A stretch of DNA of 64,000 nucleotides, taken from the NCBI GenBank assembly GCA_045106195.1, contig JBGCEH010000021.1:12315-76314 (forward strand). Reading direction: 5' to 3'. Under the pieces are notes generated by a model. That model did not search any database, was not told the origin of the DNA, and saw only the letters and a list, made by a program, of their open reading frames with translations. Below are positions 18,806-28,100 of the stretch, piece by piece; positions within the stretch are counted from its first letter, which is position 1, and each line of letters begins with the position of its first letter. A program made the translations under genes and the position numbers. This DNA is from Granulosicoccus sp045106195 (lineage in GTDB: Bacteria > Pseudomonadota > Gammaproteobacteria > Granulosicoccales > Granulosicoccaceae).

Positions 18806-19661
18806 TAGCGGATCCACTCGGATGAACCTGCTTGACGTCAGTCAGAAAAGCACTACCGCGTTCATAGTCGGTAAATCCGGCGAGCAGCCGGCCATTGTCA
18901 CTGATCAATTGAGTCACCTCGACGCAAACCTTTTGCCAATACGCAGCGTTTTTACGTTGCAAGTTATCAGCGACTTCGATGCGCACGCCAGCAGCACCGA
19001 TTCTACACCGGATATCTCCCGCGCCTAATCGCTCTGTCAACAGACTTTCTATCTTATGCACAAACATCAGATCGTTGGCATCAATGGCTATACCTGTTTC
19101 GATTCGGCTCGACAAACAAGGCTGTGCTGGCAGATCGGCCACAGTTTCAAGACCGAGCCTTGTGGCAATTTTCCTTACCGTTGCTTTATCAATACCGGCC
19201 TCAATCAGAGGATGCACCACCTGCTTTTCACTGGCGGCCACCAACCCGGGGCGATAATCGCCGAGATCATCAAGATTTGCTCCCGAGGCAACGGCACCAT
19301 CCCACACTTCGTGTATTCGCTGATAAAGATTTGATTTGCAGTAGTAGCATCGGTTAACAGGGTTCTGCCGGTAGTCTGTATCAGAAAACTCTCCCGCATC
19401 AACAACCTTCAAATTCCATCCATAGCGCAACGCACACGCCTGCACACGTGCCGTGGCATCAGGTGGCACCGCGGGTGACACAGCATGAATCATCATGGCT
19501 TGATCACCTAACACGTTGTTGGCAACAGCTGCCAGCGTTGTACTGTCCACGCCGCCACTGATGGCAACCGCCAGTTGATCGTACCGGGCCAGCATTCCGG
19601 TCAACGCATCAAAACGCAATGTAACGTCAAACCGCGTTGATCGAGGTGTGTCGTTCGACAT
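18798..19661 (-). CDS. larE: Pyridinium-dithiocarboxylate synthase LarE (three-cysteine type)
   Basis: A 287-residue PP-loop ATP-dependent sulfur transferase. It begins at the ATG at 19661, one base after the larC stop; a longer frame upstream lies inside larC. The PP-loop is SGGVDST at residues 35-41. Cys182 (PCLSSR) corresponds to the sulfur-donating Cys176 of Lactiplantibacillus LarE. Cys105 and Cys108 (NRCYYCK) give two more conserved cysteines. Three-cysteine LarE proteins are reported to bind a [4Fe-4S] cluster and work catalytically rather than being consumed. Confidence 0.92.
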   Translation of the reverse strand: MSNDTPRSTRFDVTLRFDALTGMLARYDQLAVAISGGVDSTTLAAVANNVLGDQAMMIHAVSPAVPPDATARVQACALRYGWNLKVVDAGEFSDTDYRQNPVNRCYYCKSNLYQRIHEVWDGAVASGANLDDLGDYRPGLVAASEKQVVHPLIEAGIDKATVRKIATRLGLETVADLPAQPCLSSRIETGIAIDANDLMFVHKIESLLTERLGAGDIRCRIGAAGVRIEVADNLQRKNAAYWQKVCVEVTQLISDNGRLLAGFTDYERGSAFLTDVKQVHPSGSANE

Positions 19662-19662
19662 A

Positions 19663-20976
19663 TCAATCAACGCCCTTCGACCCATCAAGCGAATCACATT
19701 GAATTGCAGATGTTTTAGCAAGTTGCCTTGAGCGCTCACGGCGGGCGTGCAACCCTGGCAGTCGTCGCAGATCGTCACTCTCAACCTTCAGCGTATTCTG
19801 CTCATCGCCATTACAGGCTAGCGGTCGTTTCACCACTTTTATTCCAGCAGTACCCATGTCGTCCTCAACCCGCAACTCATCTCGCCTTAATACCCTGCGT
19901 GCCAACAACTGAATGCGCATTCCAAGCGTGCTGGTTTCAGAAAAACACAGACGACTAACTGTAGGCTCTCTCTCCGGCAAACACATGACGTTGACATCAA
20001 ATACCATTCGACCTTTCTTGCCGAAGGAGGTGTGATGAGTGACATCAATGACTCCGTCAAACTGCCGGATGTACTGCAAAGCGACCGCCAGCTCTTCCGA
20101 CGTCATGTCATCTATCGCAAAACTCAACAACGCGACATGATCAATATTATGGTCAAAATCTCCTGAATCCAGAAGCAATGCATTGACATTTGTAGTGGAG
20201 CTGCTCATGACAGACTGATCAATCCTGATCAGGCTACACCGGACGATGTTAGGCCGTTGCTCTAAATTTCTCTGACCCGCCCCTGTACCGGAAGCGACAC
20301 CCATACCTTTCGGTCGAACCATAAGCTGTGCGCAATCACTGCAAGTATTCAACAAATAGTTGACAATCGCCGCACCTGTGGGAGTGACCCGCTCACCTGA
20401 CTCGCCATCGTCATAGGTGGACAAGCCATGCAAGAGTATATCGGTGGCAGGCGCAGGTACTGGCAGCATCCCATGTTCCGTTTTGACAAGGCCAGACCCG
20501 ACTGGAAGGCATCCACAGCTCCAGCTGATGATGTTGTTACGCTCGATCAAACTCGCGGCGGCCACAACATCTGCGATGGAATCCCAATCCGCAACTTCAT
20601 GAAAATGTACATTATCAATTGAAACCCCGTGCACCTGACTTTCCGCCCTAGCCAAAAGTTCAAGAAGCGCGAGCGCACGAACCAGTACCGCAGGGTTCAA
20701 TGCACTTTTTTCCAGCATCAAAGTCAAGTCGCGATAGTGACCTGTCGCACGGCGATTTCCATGTTTGTTTTTTACACAGAATCGCTTGACAGCCAGACCA
20801 TGGCTTTTACCTGGCTCAAGCGATACGTCGACGTGCTCGAGCACGCCGCTATGGTCAAGATCTGTCAGGCATGTGTCCATTGCCTGTGGAAACAAGTCGA
20901 GCATCGCAGCGATAAACATGTCACCGGCAATGCCACCTACTGGGTCCATATGGACATGATAGTTAACTTGCGCCAT
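19663..20976 (-). CDS. larC: Nickel insertase LarC
   Basis: A 437-residue CTP-dependent cyclometallase that inserts Ni into the pincer nucleotide. Recognised by HMDPVGGIAGDMFIAAML at the N-terminus, NVHFHEVADWDSIADVV, and TPTGAAI. The C-terminal domain contains TSFGKKGRM. LarC1 and LarC2 regions are in one continuous frame, unlike L. plantarum, where a programmed frameshift joins them. It starts 5 bp after larA. Confidence 0.93.
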   Translation of the reverse strand: MAQVNYHVHMDPVGGIAGDMFIAAMLDLFPQAMDTCLTDLDHSGVLEHVDVSLEPGKSHGLAVKRFCVKNKHGNRRATGHYRDLTLMLEKSALNPAVLVRALALLELLARAESQVHGVSIDNVHFHEVADWDSIADVVAAASLIERNNIISWSCGCLPVGSGLVKTEHGMLPVPAPATDILLHGLSTYDDGESGERVTPTGAAIVNYLLNTCSDCAQLMVRPKGMGVASGTGAGQRNLEQRPNIVRCSLIRIDQSVMSSSTTNVNALLLDSGDFDHNIDHVALLSFAIDDMTSEELAVALQYIRQFDGVIDVTHHTSFGKKGRMVFDVNVMCLPEREPTVSRLCFSETSTLGMRIQLLARRVLRRDELRVEDDMGTAGIKVVKRPLACNGDEQNTLKVESDDLRRLPGLHARRERSRQLAKTSAIQCDSLDGSKGVD

Positions 20977-20981
20977 CGATA

Positions 20982-22280
20982 TCAGGCAAGAGCTCGAGAA
21001 ACAGGTACCACGTACGGCCCTTCAGGAATAACCGCGACGTCGGGATCATCGTGTTGTTTAACGCTGTCTGCAATTGTTTGCTCGATATTGTCGGTCCTGT
21101 GTACCCCCGTCAATTGATAATCCGTCTCGCTCAGACCGGTTGTATAGAGGAACACCGTTCCTGTTCGCATTGGTTTCAACTGCATTTCAGTTTGCCACTC
21201 ATCAACGTCGGCCAGTTGCTTGGCTAGCAGCGTTTCCAGAAATGCATCCGGCCCAAGCGAAACAAGGCGCGCCTGCGCCTCGCGATAATGCTGGGAGCCA
21301 ATACCTTCTGCACACTCAGAGGCAATAATGAGTGTGCCTCCTGGCTCAAGAATGTCCAATGGCGTTACCATGCCTTTTACGGTTTGATAATAAGTTTGAT
21401 CCAGTGGATAGCCAGCGGATGATGTCACAACGGTACTGAATTTTCGCCCCACATTGATCTCGGTATAACCGCGTACAAACTCCACAGCACTCAAGTGGCT
21501 TTCAATAACCTCACCAAATGTTGCGTGGACCAGGTTACGATCTTCATCAATGATCGTGTTGAACGCATAAACATTCCCCAGCATACGCACAATTTCCAGC
21601 TGCTCTTCATGCAAGGGATTATGTGCAAGGTTGCATTGTGTAGCCGCCGGGTCCTCCATGAATCGCGCACTATGAAATGTTCGGATGGTTTCATGATGGG
21701 CCACACCGGGCGCGATGACTTTACGTCCACCTGAGTAGCCAGCCATGAAGTGCGGCTCTACAAGCCCTGTGGCAATACGCAAATCCGCCTCCACAAAGCG
21801 CCGATCGAGCTTCACCGGCGTGCCACGCGTGCCTGTAGTTCCCAAGTCAATGTGATCGTCTTCGTTTAAAGCAAAGTGATTGACAACGCTGACCGTTTTC
21901 AACACCCAGTCATCACCCACAAGCTCTGCCAGTTCTGCGCCTTCATTGGGTCGGTGAAGCCCTGTCGCTACGAGAACGGTGATATTCCCGGCAGCGATGC
22001 CCTGCGCCATCATGGTTTGAATCATAGGGCGAAGAAAAACATGGTTGGGTACAGGGCGGGTAATATCACAGATGAGAATACAAGCACTGTTACAGCCCTG
22101 GCATAAAATATCCAGGGGTTCACTGCCAATCGGTTTATCCATCGCTTCCGCGAATACGTTGTCAGCCGAGTCCGCTTGCGGAAAATCAGGCTTTTGAATG
22201 ACGTGTGCCCTGGCTGATTCAGGCATCGTGATACCGATGGTTCCACGGCCATACAGCAACGGCAGCAAGGTCTGTGACAT
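20982..22280 (-). CDS. larA: LarA-family nickel-dependent 2-hydroxyacid racemase/epimerase
   Basis: A 432-residue protein starting at the Met at 22280, preceded by a TGAGG-type ribosome-binding site. LarA racemises lactate; homologues act on malate, 2-hydroxyglutarate, phenyllactate and sugar acids. The catalytic set is preserved: Asp72 and Arg75 (DITRP), His109 (GLHRP), His177 (EPHFMAGYSGGRK), cofactor-linking Lys187, and the His195/His196 pair for nickel. The substrate cannot be settled from sequence. It heads a complete cofactor operon (A-C-E-B), so the enzyme can be matured without outside help. Confidence 0.9.
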   Translation of the reverse strand: MSQTLLPLLYGRGTIGITMPESARAHVIQKPDFPQADSADNVFAEAMDKPIGSEPLDILCQGCNSACILICDITRPVPNHVFLRPMIQTMMAQGIAAGNITVLVATGLHRPNEGAELAELVGDDWVLKTVSVVNHFALNEDDHIDLGTTGTRGTPVKLDRRFVEADLRIATGLVEPHFMAGYSGGRKVIAPGVAHHETIRTFHSARFMEDPAATQCNLAHNPLHEEQLEIVRMLGNVYAFNTIIDEDRNLVHATFGEVIESHLSAVEFVRGYTEINVGRKFSTVVTSSAGYPLDQTYYQTVKGMVTPLDILEPGGTLIIASECAEGIGSQHYREAQARLVSLGPDAFLETLLAKQLADVDEWQTEMQLKPMRTGTVFLYTTGLSETDYQLTGVHRTDNIEQTIADSVKQHDDPDVAVIPEGPYVVPVSRALA

Positions 22281-22340
22281 CAGGACAACCTCAATCGACA
22301 CTATAGGTTTGAACAAAAACGAGGACGGAAATATTCACGG

Positions 22341-23219
22341 CTACTCGGTTTCGAATTTACGCAATCTTTGAATCAGACTGGACGTATCCCAGCGACCGCC
22401 ACCCATCTGTTGTACATCAGCGTAGAACTGATCGACAACCGCTGTTATGGGGAGAGAGACGCCCATACTCTTGGCTTCATCGAGGGCGATGCCCAGATCC
22501 TTCCGCATCCAGTCAACCGCAAACCCATAGTCAAACTTGCGATCCACCATCGTATCCGCACGATTGGTCAGCTGCCAGGATCCACCAGCTCCCTTGGATA
22601 CCAAAGACGCCATCTGCTTCGCATCAAGTCCAGCCTTTTCAGCGAAATTGATGGCCTCTGACATGCCCTGCACCAGCCCGGCGATACAAATCTGGTTACA
22701 CATTTTGGTGATTTGGCCGCTGCCGACATCTCCAAAGCGCTCGCAAGCCTTGGCATAGGCGTCCATGATCGGCAGCGCTTTGTCGTAATCCGCCTGCTTA
22801 CCGCCACACATTATGGCCAATTGACCACTCTCTGCGCCCGCCTGCCCGCCGGACACCGGCGCATCGACAAACCCAATGCCCATCGATTCGCCGGCTTCTG
22901 CGACTTCCCGTGCCACCAAAGCTGACGCTGTTGTGTGGTCGATGAATACACCGCCTTTTGGCATTCCTGACAAGGCACCGGAATCACCCAGCACAACCGA
23001 TCGCAAGTCGTCGTCGTTACCGACGCAGGCAATAACGAAATCAGCGCCTTCCGCCGCTTTTGCCGGCGTTTCAGCCATACCACCGCCGTATTCCGCCACC
23101 CACGCCGACGCCTTGCTGGATGTGCGATTGTAAACCGTGACGCTGTGACCAGCCTTAGTCAGAAAACCTGCCATGGGATAGCCCATGACGCCCAGACCCA
23201 GAAATGAAACCGTAGCCAT
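22341..23219 (-). CDS. 3-hydroxyisobutyrate dehydrogenase-like NAD(P)-dependent oxidoreductase
   Basis: A 292-residue beta-hydroxyacid dehydrogenase; the start at 23219 places GLGVMG at the usual position. Other family blocks are FVDAPVSGGQAGAESG and GSGQITKMCNQI with the catalytic lysine. Family members oxidise 3-hydroxyisobutyrate, tartronate semialdehyde, or 2-hydroxy-3-oxo acids. It lies 60 bp upstream of larA on the same strand and may feed or drain the hydroxyacid that LarA isomerises (inference). Confidence 0.85.
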   Translation of the reverse strand: MATVSFLGLGVMGYPMAGFLTKAGHSVTVYNRTSSKASAWVAEYGGGMAETPAKAAEGADFVIACVGNDDDLRSVVLGDSGALSGMPKGGVFIDHTTASALVAREVAEAGESMGIGFVDAPVSGGQAGAESGQLAIMCGGKQADYDKALPIMDAYAKACERFGDVGSGQITKMCNQICIAGLVQGMSEAINFAEKAGLDAKQMASLVSKGAGGSWQLTNRADTMVDRKFDYGFAVDWMRKDLGIALDEAKSMGVSLPITAVVDQFYADVQQMGGGRWDTSSLIQRLRKFETE

Positions 23220-23295
23220 ATGAATTTGCAGTGTTGAAGGTGAGCCCTCATAGTACCTGATTAGCACTTCTCATTAGCTTCCCGCCGACGTTTCC

Positions 23296-23874
23296 ATGAC
23301 AGTACTCTTACCTCCACATCGCAGCCTGATACTCGGCGGTGTAAAGTCCGGCAAATCCAGACATGCGGAATGTCTGGCAGATGCCTGCTCGCGACAAGAC
23401 GCTGCACAGGTGATTTTGATAGCGACAGCCACAGCTAAAGACGCTGAAATGCAACAGCGTATCGATCGGCACAAGAAAGAACGCAATAAAAGCTGGGCTG
23501 TGCTGGAAGAACCTCTGGCGCTCGCAAACGCCCTCAATCAGGCAACTGGTGACAACGCAGGCCCTGCCGAACAAAATTGCATTGTCATTGATTGCCTGAC
23601 ACTTTGGGTTACCAACCTGCTATTGCAGTCCGATGATGAGTTACTGCGCCAGGAAATAGACGATTTTAAACAGGCGGTAAAATCCTGCCGCTCGCGCTTG
23701 ATCATTGTGTCGAACGAGACCAATCTGGGGATCACGCCTATGGGTGAGCTGTCGCGACGCTTTTGTGACGAGACGGGTTTACTTCATCAGGCGCTGGGGC
23801 AGATCTGTGAGGATGTTGCTCTGATGGTGGCCGGCATCCCTATGAACATCAAGAAAACGGGACCGTCGACATGA
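23296..23874 (+). CDS. cobU: Adenosylcobinamide kinase / phosphate guanylyltransferase CobU (CobP)
   Basis: A 192-residue bifunctional enzyme of the cobalamin nucleotide-loop pathway. The P-loop GGVKSGKS, RIDRHKKER (guanylylated histidine region), DCLTLWVTNLL and SNETNLGITPMGELSRR are all present. Length is normal. No other cobalamin gene or B12 riboswitch is visible nearby. It is divergent from the dehydrogenase/lar operon, with a 76 bp spacer. Confidence 0.93.
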   Translation: MTVLLPPHRSLILGGVKSGKSRHAECLADACSRQDAAQVILIATATAKDAEMQQRIDRHKKERNKSWAVLEEPLALANALNQATGDNAGPAEQNCIVIDCLTLWVTNLLLQSDDELLRQEIDDFKQAVKSCRSRLIIVSNETNLGITPMGELSRRFCDETGLLHQALGQICEDVALMVAGIPMNIKKTGPST

Positions 23875-24167
23875 TAATGCCCGGCACCTGACTTTATTTG
23901 TTAAAAAATCGATGACAATTACTAATTAAATCAAAAAAGATCAAAAAGTACATACTGTGATCAACTCATCGTCAACGCCAAACACCTCGGTAACAATCGA
24001 TACTGATTTGCCTCGAGACAGTCCCTAAGTATAGTAATTACCCCGTCGCACATTCCGCATACAGCCCTGATGTTGGCATGGCATCGGAGATACCACTTAC
24101 TATCCGGATACGCAAGTACAAGTACCGGTTTTCTAATGCCTTATCGACTTATCAAACCAAACCGTGA

Positions 24168-25418
24168 CTATTCGTGCGGTACCGAAGCCTCAGCGCTCAC
24201 CTGCTGCGGCTGAAACATTCTACCTTCCGTGATAACAACAACAACGATGGTGAATAACAGCAGGAGAACATACGAGGATACAAACGGCAGTGAAGTTCCA
24301 TCGAACGACTGACCTACCCAATATCCAAGAATAGCGGCCCCAACTGTGGTAATGCAACCCTGCACTGACGATGCAGTTCCCGCTATATTACCAACAGGCT
24401 CCATCGCCATGGCACCAAAATTGGGTCCAGCCAGCCCAAAGCAAAACATACTAAACGATTGAAACAAGACAAAAACCGTCAGGGTCTCATACCCTGTATA
24501 AGCCACAGCCCAATGCACCAGAGATACCAGTAACATTACGCACACCGCTGTGTGCGAGACTCGCCGCGTGCCCAGACGTTCAACAATACGCGAATTGAGA
24601 AACGAGGCAATCGCCATACTCAAAGCGGTCAAGGCGAAATACAAAGTGAACAGTTGTGGTGTTTTGAAGGTGTCAGCAAAAATCTGCTGAGCAGAGTTGA
24701 TGTAACCAAATATGGTTGCCATCATGAGCATCATCGCAACTGAATAACCGATTGACTGACGTGTTGTTACCACTATCAGAAATGCACTATATACGCGCGC
24801 AAAAGACAGTGGTAATCGATTCTCCCTGTCTAAGGTTTCCGGAAGACAACGCCAGGCCCAGATAGTCAGACTTATGGCAAACATTGCAAGTCCAAGAAAA
24901 ATCCAGTGCCAGCTGACGAACAACATCACACCTTGCCCCAGCGCAGGGGCCAGAATCGGGACAAACAAAAAGATGATAAAAGATAAGGACATCACCTTTG
25001 CCATTTTTCTGCCGGAGTAGCAATCTCGCACAATGGCAATAACCAGCACACGTGACGCAGCAGAGCCCGCCCCCTGAAGAAAGCGCGACAACACAACGGT
25101 TTCAAAACTGCCGGCAAATGCTGTGATCAGACTGAAAAACGCATAGATAGATACGCCAGACAGCAAGGTAGGTCGACGGCCGAATCGATCTGAAAGAGGT
25201 CCGTAGATGAGCTGAAAAATACCAAAGCCCAGCAAATAGCTGGTGATCACCCATTGTCGGCTGTTAGGATTCTCAACCCCCATTTCATCACCCATGGCTG
25301 GAAGCGCAGGCAACATGGTGTCCACAGCCAGCCCATTGAGTGCCATAAAACCGGCCATCATCAGCACAAACGCGCCGAAGCCCAACCCGGGATGTGGCGA
25401 CTTAGCCGTGTTGTTCAT
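24168..25418 (-). CDS. Bcr/CflA-type multidrug efflux MFS transporter
   Basis: About 416 residues, starting at the Met at 25418, with twelve hydrophobic helices. The pattern LNGLAVDTMLPALPAMG at the start, then YGPLSDRFGRRPTLL (MFS motif A) and GAGSAASRVL, is characteristic of the Bcr/CflA branch. It probably exports amphipathic drugs or amino-acid-derived compounds by proton antiport. The 293 bp on its 3' side, up to cobU, is AT-rich and shows no gene. Confidence 0.88.
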   Translation of the reverse strand: MNNTAKSPHPGLGFGAFVLMMAGFMALNGLAVDTMLPALPAMGDEMGVENPNSRQWVITSYLLGFGIFQLIYGPLSDRFGRRPTLLSGVSIYAFFSLITAFAGSFETVVLSRFLQGAGSAASRVLVIAIVRDCYSGRKMAKVMSLSFIIFLFVPILAPALGQGVMLFVSWHWIFLGLAMFAISLTIWAWRCLPETLDRENRLPLSFARVYSAFLIVVTTRQSIGYSVAMMLMMATIFGYINSAQQIFADTFKTPQLFTLYFALTALSMAIASFLNSRIVERLGTRRVSHTAVCVMLLVSLVHWAVAYTGYETLTVFVLFQSFSMFCFGLAGPNFGAMAMEPVGNIAGTASSVQGCITTVGAAILGYWVGQSFDGTSLPFVSSYVLLLLFTIVVVVITEGRMFQPQQVSAEASVPHE

Positions 25419-25689
25419 CGATTCTGGAGATCCACAGTGAATATGGCAGCATACAGCGATCAATCAGGAAACAGTGTCATGACATTCGTGTCTAACCGAA
25501 AGACTGCCACAACAGTCCAGCAAGACAGCCCGGAGACGATATTGCCAAGACGATTGGTTCGAGCTGATTGATCGTTGAATATCAATACAGAGCCACGCTG
25601 AACACCAGTACGGAATACATGGCACCGGGCTCTGGCCAGTCAGTGCTTGTTATAGTATCGCTAAACCACGATTTCGGGAGACCATCCGC

Positions 25690-26472
25690 ATGCGATGCCA
25701 TGAAGTAGACTATGAAATATTTGGTGATGATATGCAAATCGTCGAGGTAGAACTTGATCCCAAAGAAGTTGTCATCGCTGAAGCAGGCGCGATGAACTAC
25801 ATGGAAGATGGCATCAGCTTTGAAACACGCATGGGGGACGGATCAAGACCCGCAGGCGGTATTCTGGATGCCCTAATGAACGTTGGCAAACGTGTTCTTA
25901 CGGGTGAGTCCATTTTTATGACGCATTTTACCAACTCAGGGACGGGTAAGCGCCGCGTAGCGTTTGCGGCACCTTACCCCGGAAAAATTATTGCCATCGA
26001 CATGGCTATCAACGGACAAGAGCTCATCTGTCAGAAAGATGCGTTTTTGTGCGCAGCGTTCGGCACATCTGTGGATATTGCCTTCCAACGAAAACTTGGT
26101 GCTGGATTCTTTGGGGGCGAAGGTTTCATACTCCAGCGACTAAGTGGTGATGGCAAGGCCTTCATTCACATAGGCGGTACCGTTATCAAGCGTGAACTGC
26201 GCGGGGAAACGCTGCGCGTGGACACCGGTTGCCTTGCGGCGTTTACACCGGGAATCGAATACGATATTGAGCGTGCAGGTAATCTAAAGTCTATGGTGTT
26301 CGGTGGCGAGGGATTATTTCTTGCCACGTTGAAAGGTACCGGCACCGTGTACTTGCAAAGCCTGCCATTCTCACGACTTGCCAATAGAGTCTTACAGGCA
26401 GCATCCGTTGGAGGCTCACGTGGCGAGGGCTCAGTCCTTGGCGGATTGGGAGACATGTTCGGTGATCGATAA
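25690..26472 (+). CDS. AIM24 / TIGR00266 family protein
   Basis: A 260-residue protein with the AIM24 beta-strand-rich fold: FGDDMQIVEVELDPKE at the start, EAGAMNYMEDGI, then GAGFFGGEGFILQRLSG and VDTGCLAAF. Family function is unknown. A GGGAG ribosome-binding site precedes the ATG. Confidence 0.9.
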   Translation: MRCHEVDYEIFGDDMQIVEVELDPKEVVIAEAGAMNYMEDGISFETRMGDGSRPAGGILDALMNVGKRVLTGESIFMTHFTNSGTGKRRVAFAAPYPGKIIAIDMAINGQELICQKDAFLCAAFGTSVDIAFQRKLGAGFFGGEGFILQRLSGDGKAFIHIGGTVIKRELRGETLRVDTGCLAAFTPGIEYDIERAGNLKSMVFGGEGLFLATLKGTGTVYLQSLPFSRLANRVLQAASVGGSRGEGSVLGGLGDMFGDR

Positions 26473-26540
26473 GCAATCCCGGTATCACACCAATACACGA
26501 CTGGCAGCGGGTTTGTACACTTTTTCGAGTCGGGGTCCTG

Positions 26541-27011
26541 TCAGAAAAGCCGCCAGCCACTGGAACTGCGTCGGCCTGAACGGTACACCCACGCTGTACG
26601 CACCATCGCGGCCGCCAGCACGTGCGTTGTGTCTTTGACTTTCAAGCTATAGCGTGTTGAAGAGCTGGATGCGTACTCTACCGAAACGCCTTGCGTGTTT
26701 CCTGACACGCAAAGCAATGGTCTCTCGTCATCACCGGCGAAGAGACAAACTTCAGAGTCCACAGGCTCGGTCCATGATAGTTGCACACTCAGGAAACACT
26801 GCTGACCACGGTGCAAGGCCACACACGAGTCTGGCGTGGCGATAAGCATCAAATCGTTTTGACTGGTTGCCTGGGTTGGCAAGCCGACACAAATAATGAA
26901 CATACCGACAGTCGAAATACGCAACACTGCCAGTAACAACATACGTCCGACACCGTGTTGCACGACGGTCTGTAATGGACCAGGCATATTCCACAGGCGA
27001 CTAGAAAACAT
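26541..27011 (-). CDS. DUF3019 domain-containing exported protein
   Basis: A 156-residue protein with an N-terminal hydrophobic export signal (about residues 24-49). The small DUF3019 domain has paired cysteines (PDSCVALHRGQQCF, then SEVCLFAG and LLCVSG). DUF3019 genes usually accompany a MipA/OmpV gene and a two-component system. Here the MipA gene is present and overlaps by 11 bp, but no sensor or regulator gene adjoins. Confidence 0.75.
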   Translation of the reverse strand: MFSSRLWNMPGPLQTVVQHGVGRMLLLAVLRISTVGMFIICVGLPTQATSQNDLMLIATPDSCVALHRGQQCFLSVQLSWTEPVDSEVCLFAGDDERPLLCVSGNTQGVSVEYASSSSTRYSLKVKDTTHVLAAAMVRTAWVYRSGRRSSSGWRLF

Positions 27012-27894
27012 AGTAAATGCCCGTGCTCACAGAAAGTGAGTCATCACGATTGATCAACGGACTATCGGCAACTGAATCGGGTAACAGTATGTAGCGCAGT
27101 CTGGATGTATATACCCAGTTTTCTTTAACCGGCACGCTTAAGCCAAATTCCACTTTGGGGAGCCAGGCATTGCCCGCACGGTAAGCTGGAAACCGTTCTG
27201 AAGCCTCGTTGGCGTCAATACCGAATCGATAATCATTAAACTCAGGCGAATGATAGGCAACGCCTGCGATTGCCTGGGTATTCCAGTTTCCGAACTGCCA
27301 CTGCCGACCTACACGCAGACTCCCGAGGATGCCGTTGCCTTCATACCAATCACTGCCAATGGAAAGTTGAATGATGTTGTCATCAAAGTAACCGGTTATT
27401 CGAGCGCCCGCCGCAATATACAGCGTGTCACGGTCAATGAGTGCGCGGTTGCGCTCCCTTTCTGTAACAGGTGGTGGCGGCTCATCTGACTCGCTGCTGA
27501 CAGTACCATCGATACTGGCAAGCAGAAAGTCCACGTCCCAGTGTTCACTTTGGGCGATCGTAATCCCTGCATTGACGCCTCCAAAGCTACTTCGTGTAGC
27601 TTCAACAAACAGTCGGCCGTAGCGGTATCCAGCACTTAAATCAAGCTCAATTCCTAATTTATCATAAGGCTCTTCGGGATCCAGACGATGCCGAATCTGG
27701 GTTCCACCATGAATATTGACTCCCAGTTCAAAAAAACCACCATTCGCATTCCGCACACTGCCGTCAGCATTGATATCGTTGACTGTGTTTGCTGCGGCGA
27801 CAGCGCCCGAACACAAGACAAAACCAAGCGTTAGAGCCAACAGAGCTGACATGCCCGGCGTTTTTTTCTGCGTGGGTTTACTCTTTTTGTACAT
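27001..27894 (-). CDS. MipA/OmpV family outer-membrane protein
   Basis: A 297-residue exported beta-barrel. It has a cleavable signal (LALTLGFVLCSGAVAAA), alternating polar/apolar strands such as LSAGYRYGRLFVEATR, and a terminal phenylalanine (TGIYYVF) as recognised by the Bam machinery. The C-terminal strand pattern fits MipA/OmpV. Partner of the DUF3019 gene. Confidence 0.82.
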   Translation of the reverse strand: MYKKSKPTQKKTPGMSALLALTLGFVLCSGAVAAANTVNDINADGSVRNANGGFFELGVNIHGGTQIRHRLDPEEPYDKLGIELDLSAGYRYGRLFVEATRSSFGGVNAGITIAQSEHWDVDFLLASIDGTVSSESDEPPPPVTERERNRALIDRDTLYIAAGARITGYFDDNIIQLSIGSDWYEGNGILGSLRVGRQWQFGNWNTQAIAGVAYHSPEFNDYRFGIDANEASERFPAYRAGNAWLPKVEFGLSVPVKENWVYTSRLRYILLPDSVADSPLINRDDSLSVSTGIYYVF

Positions 27895-28100
27895 CGGATA
27901 ATACTCTCAAGAATTTCGTTCTGAACCCATTAGGACACAGCCTGAGCAAGCTTTCTGTAACAGCTCGTAACTGGCCTGAGCTTACCTGTCGATTGTTACA
28001 TTTGATGAGCAAACAAGCCTTCAGGAGGTGATCAACCTTGTCAAAAAGGCCCAAAACATGCTGAACCACAAACACCACTATTTGTGCTCGTCCAGTTGCC

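Noticed and set aside
20629..21117. 162-codon plus-strand frame across the larC/larA junction
   Set aside because: Antisense to two conserved genes; low-quality composition rich in Cys/His/Arg with no motif.
23875..24167. Possible cobalamin riboswitch near cobU
   Set aside because: The region is downstream of cobU, AT-rich, and lacks a B12-box-like block; the short upstream spacer also shows none.
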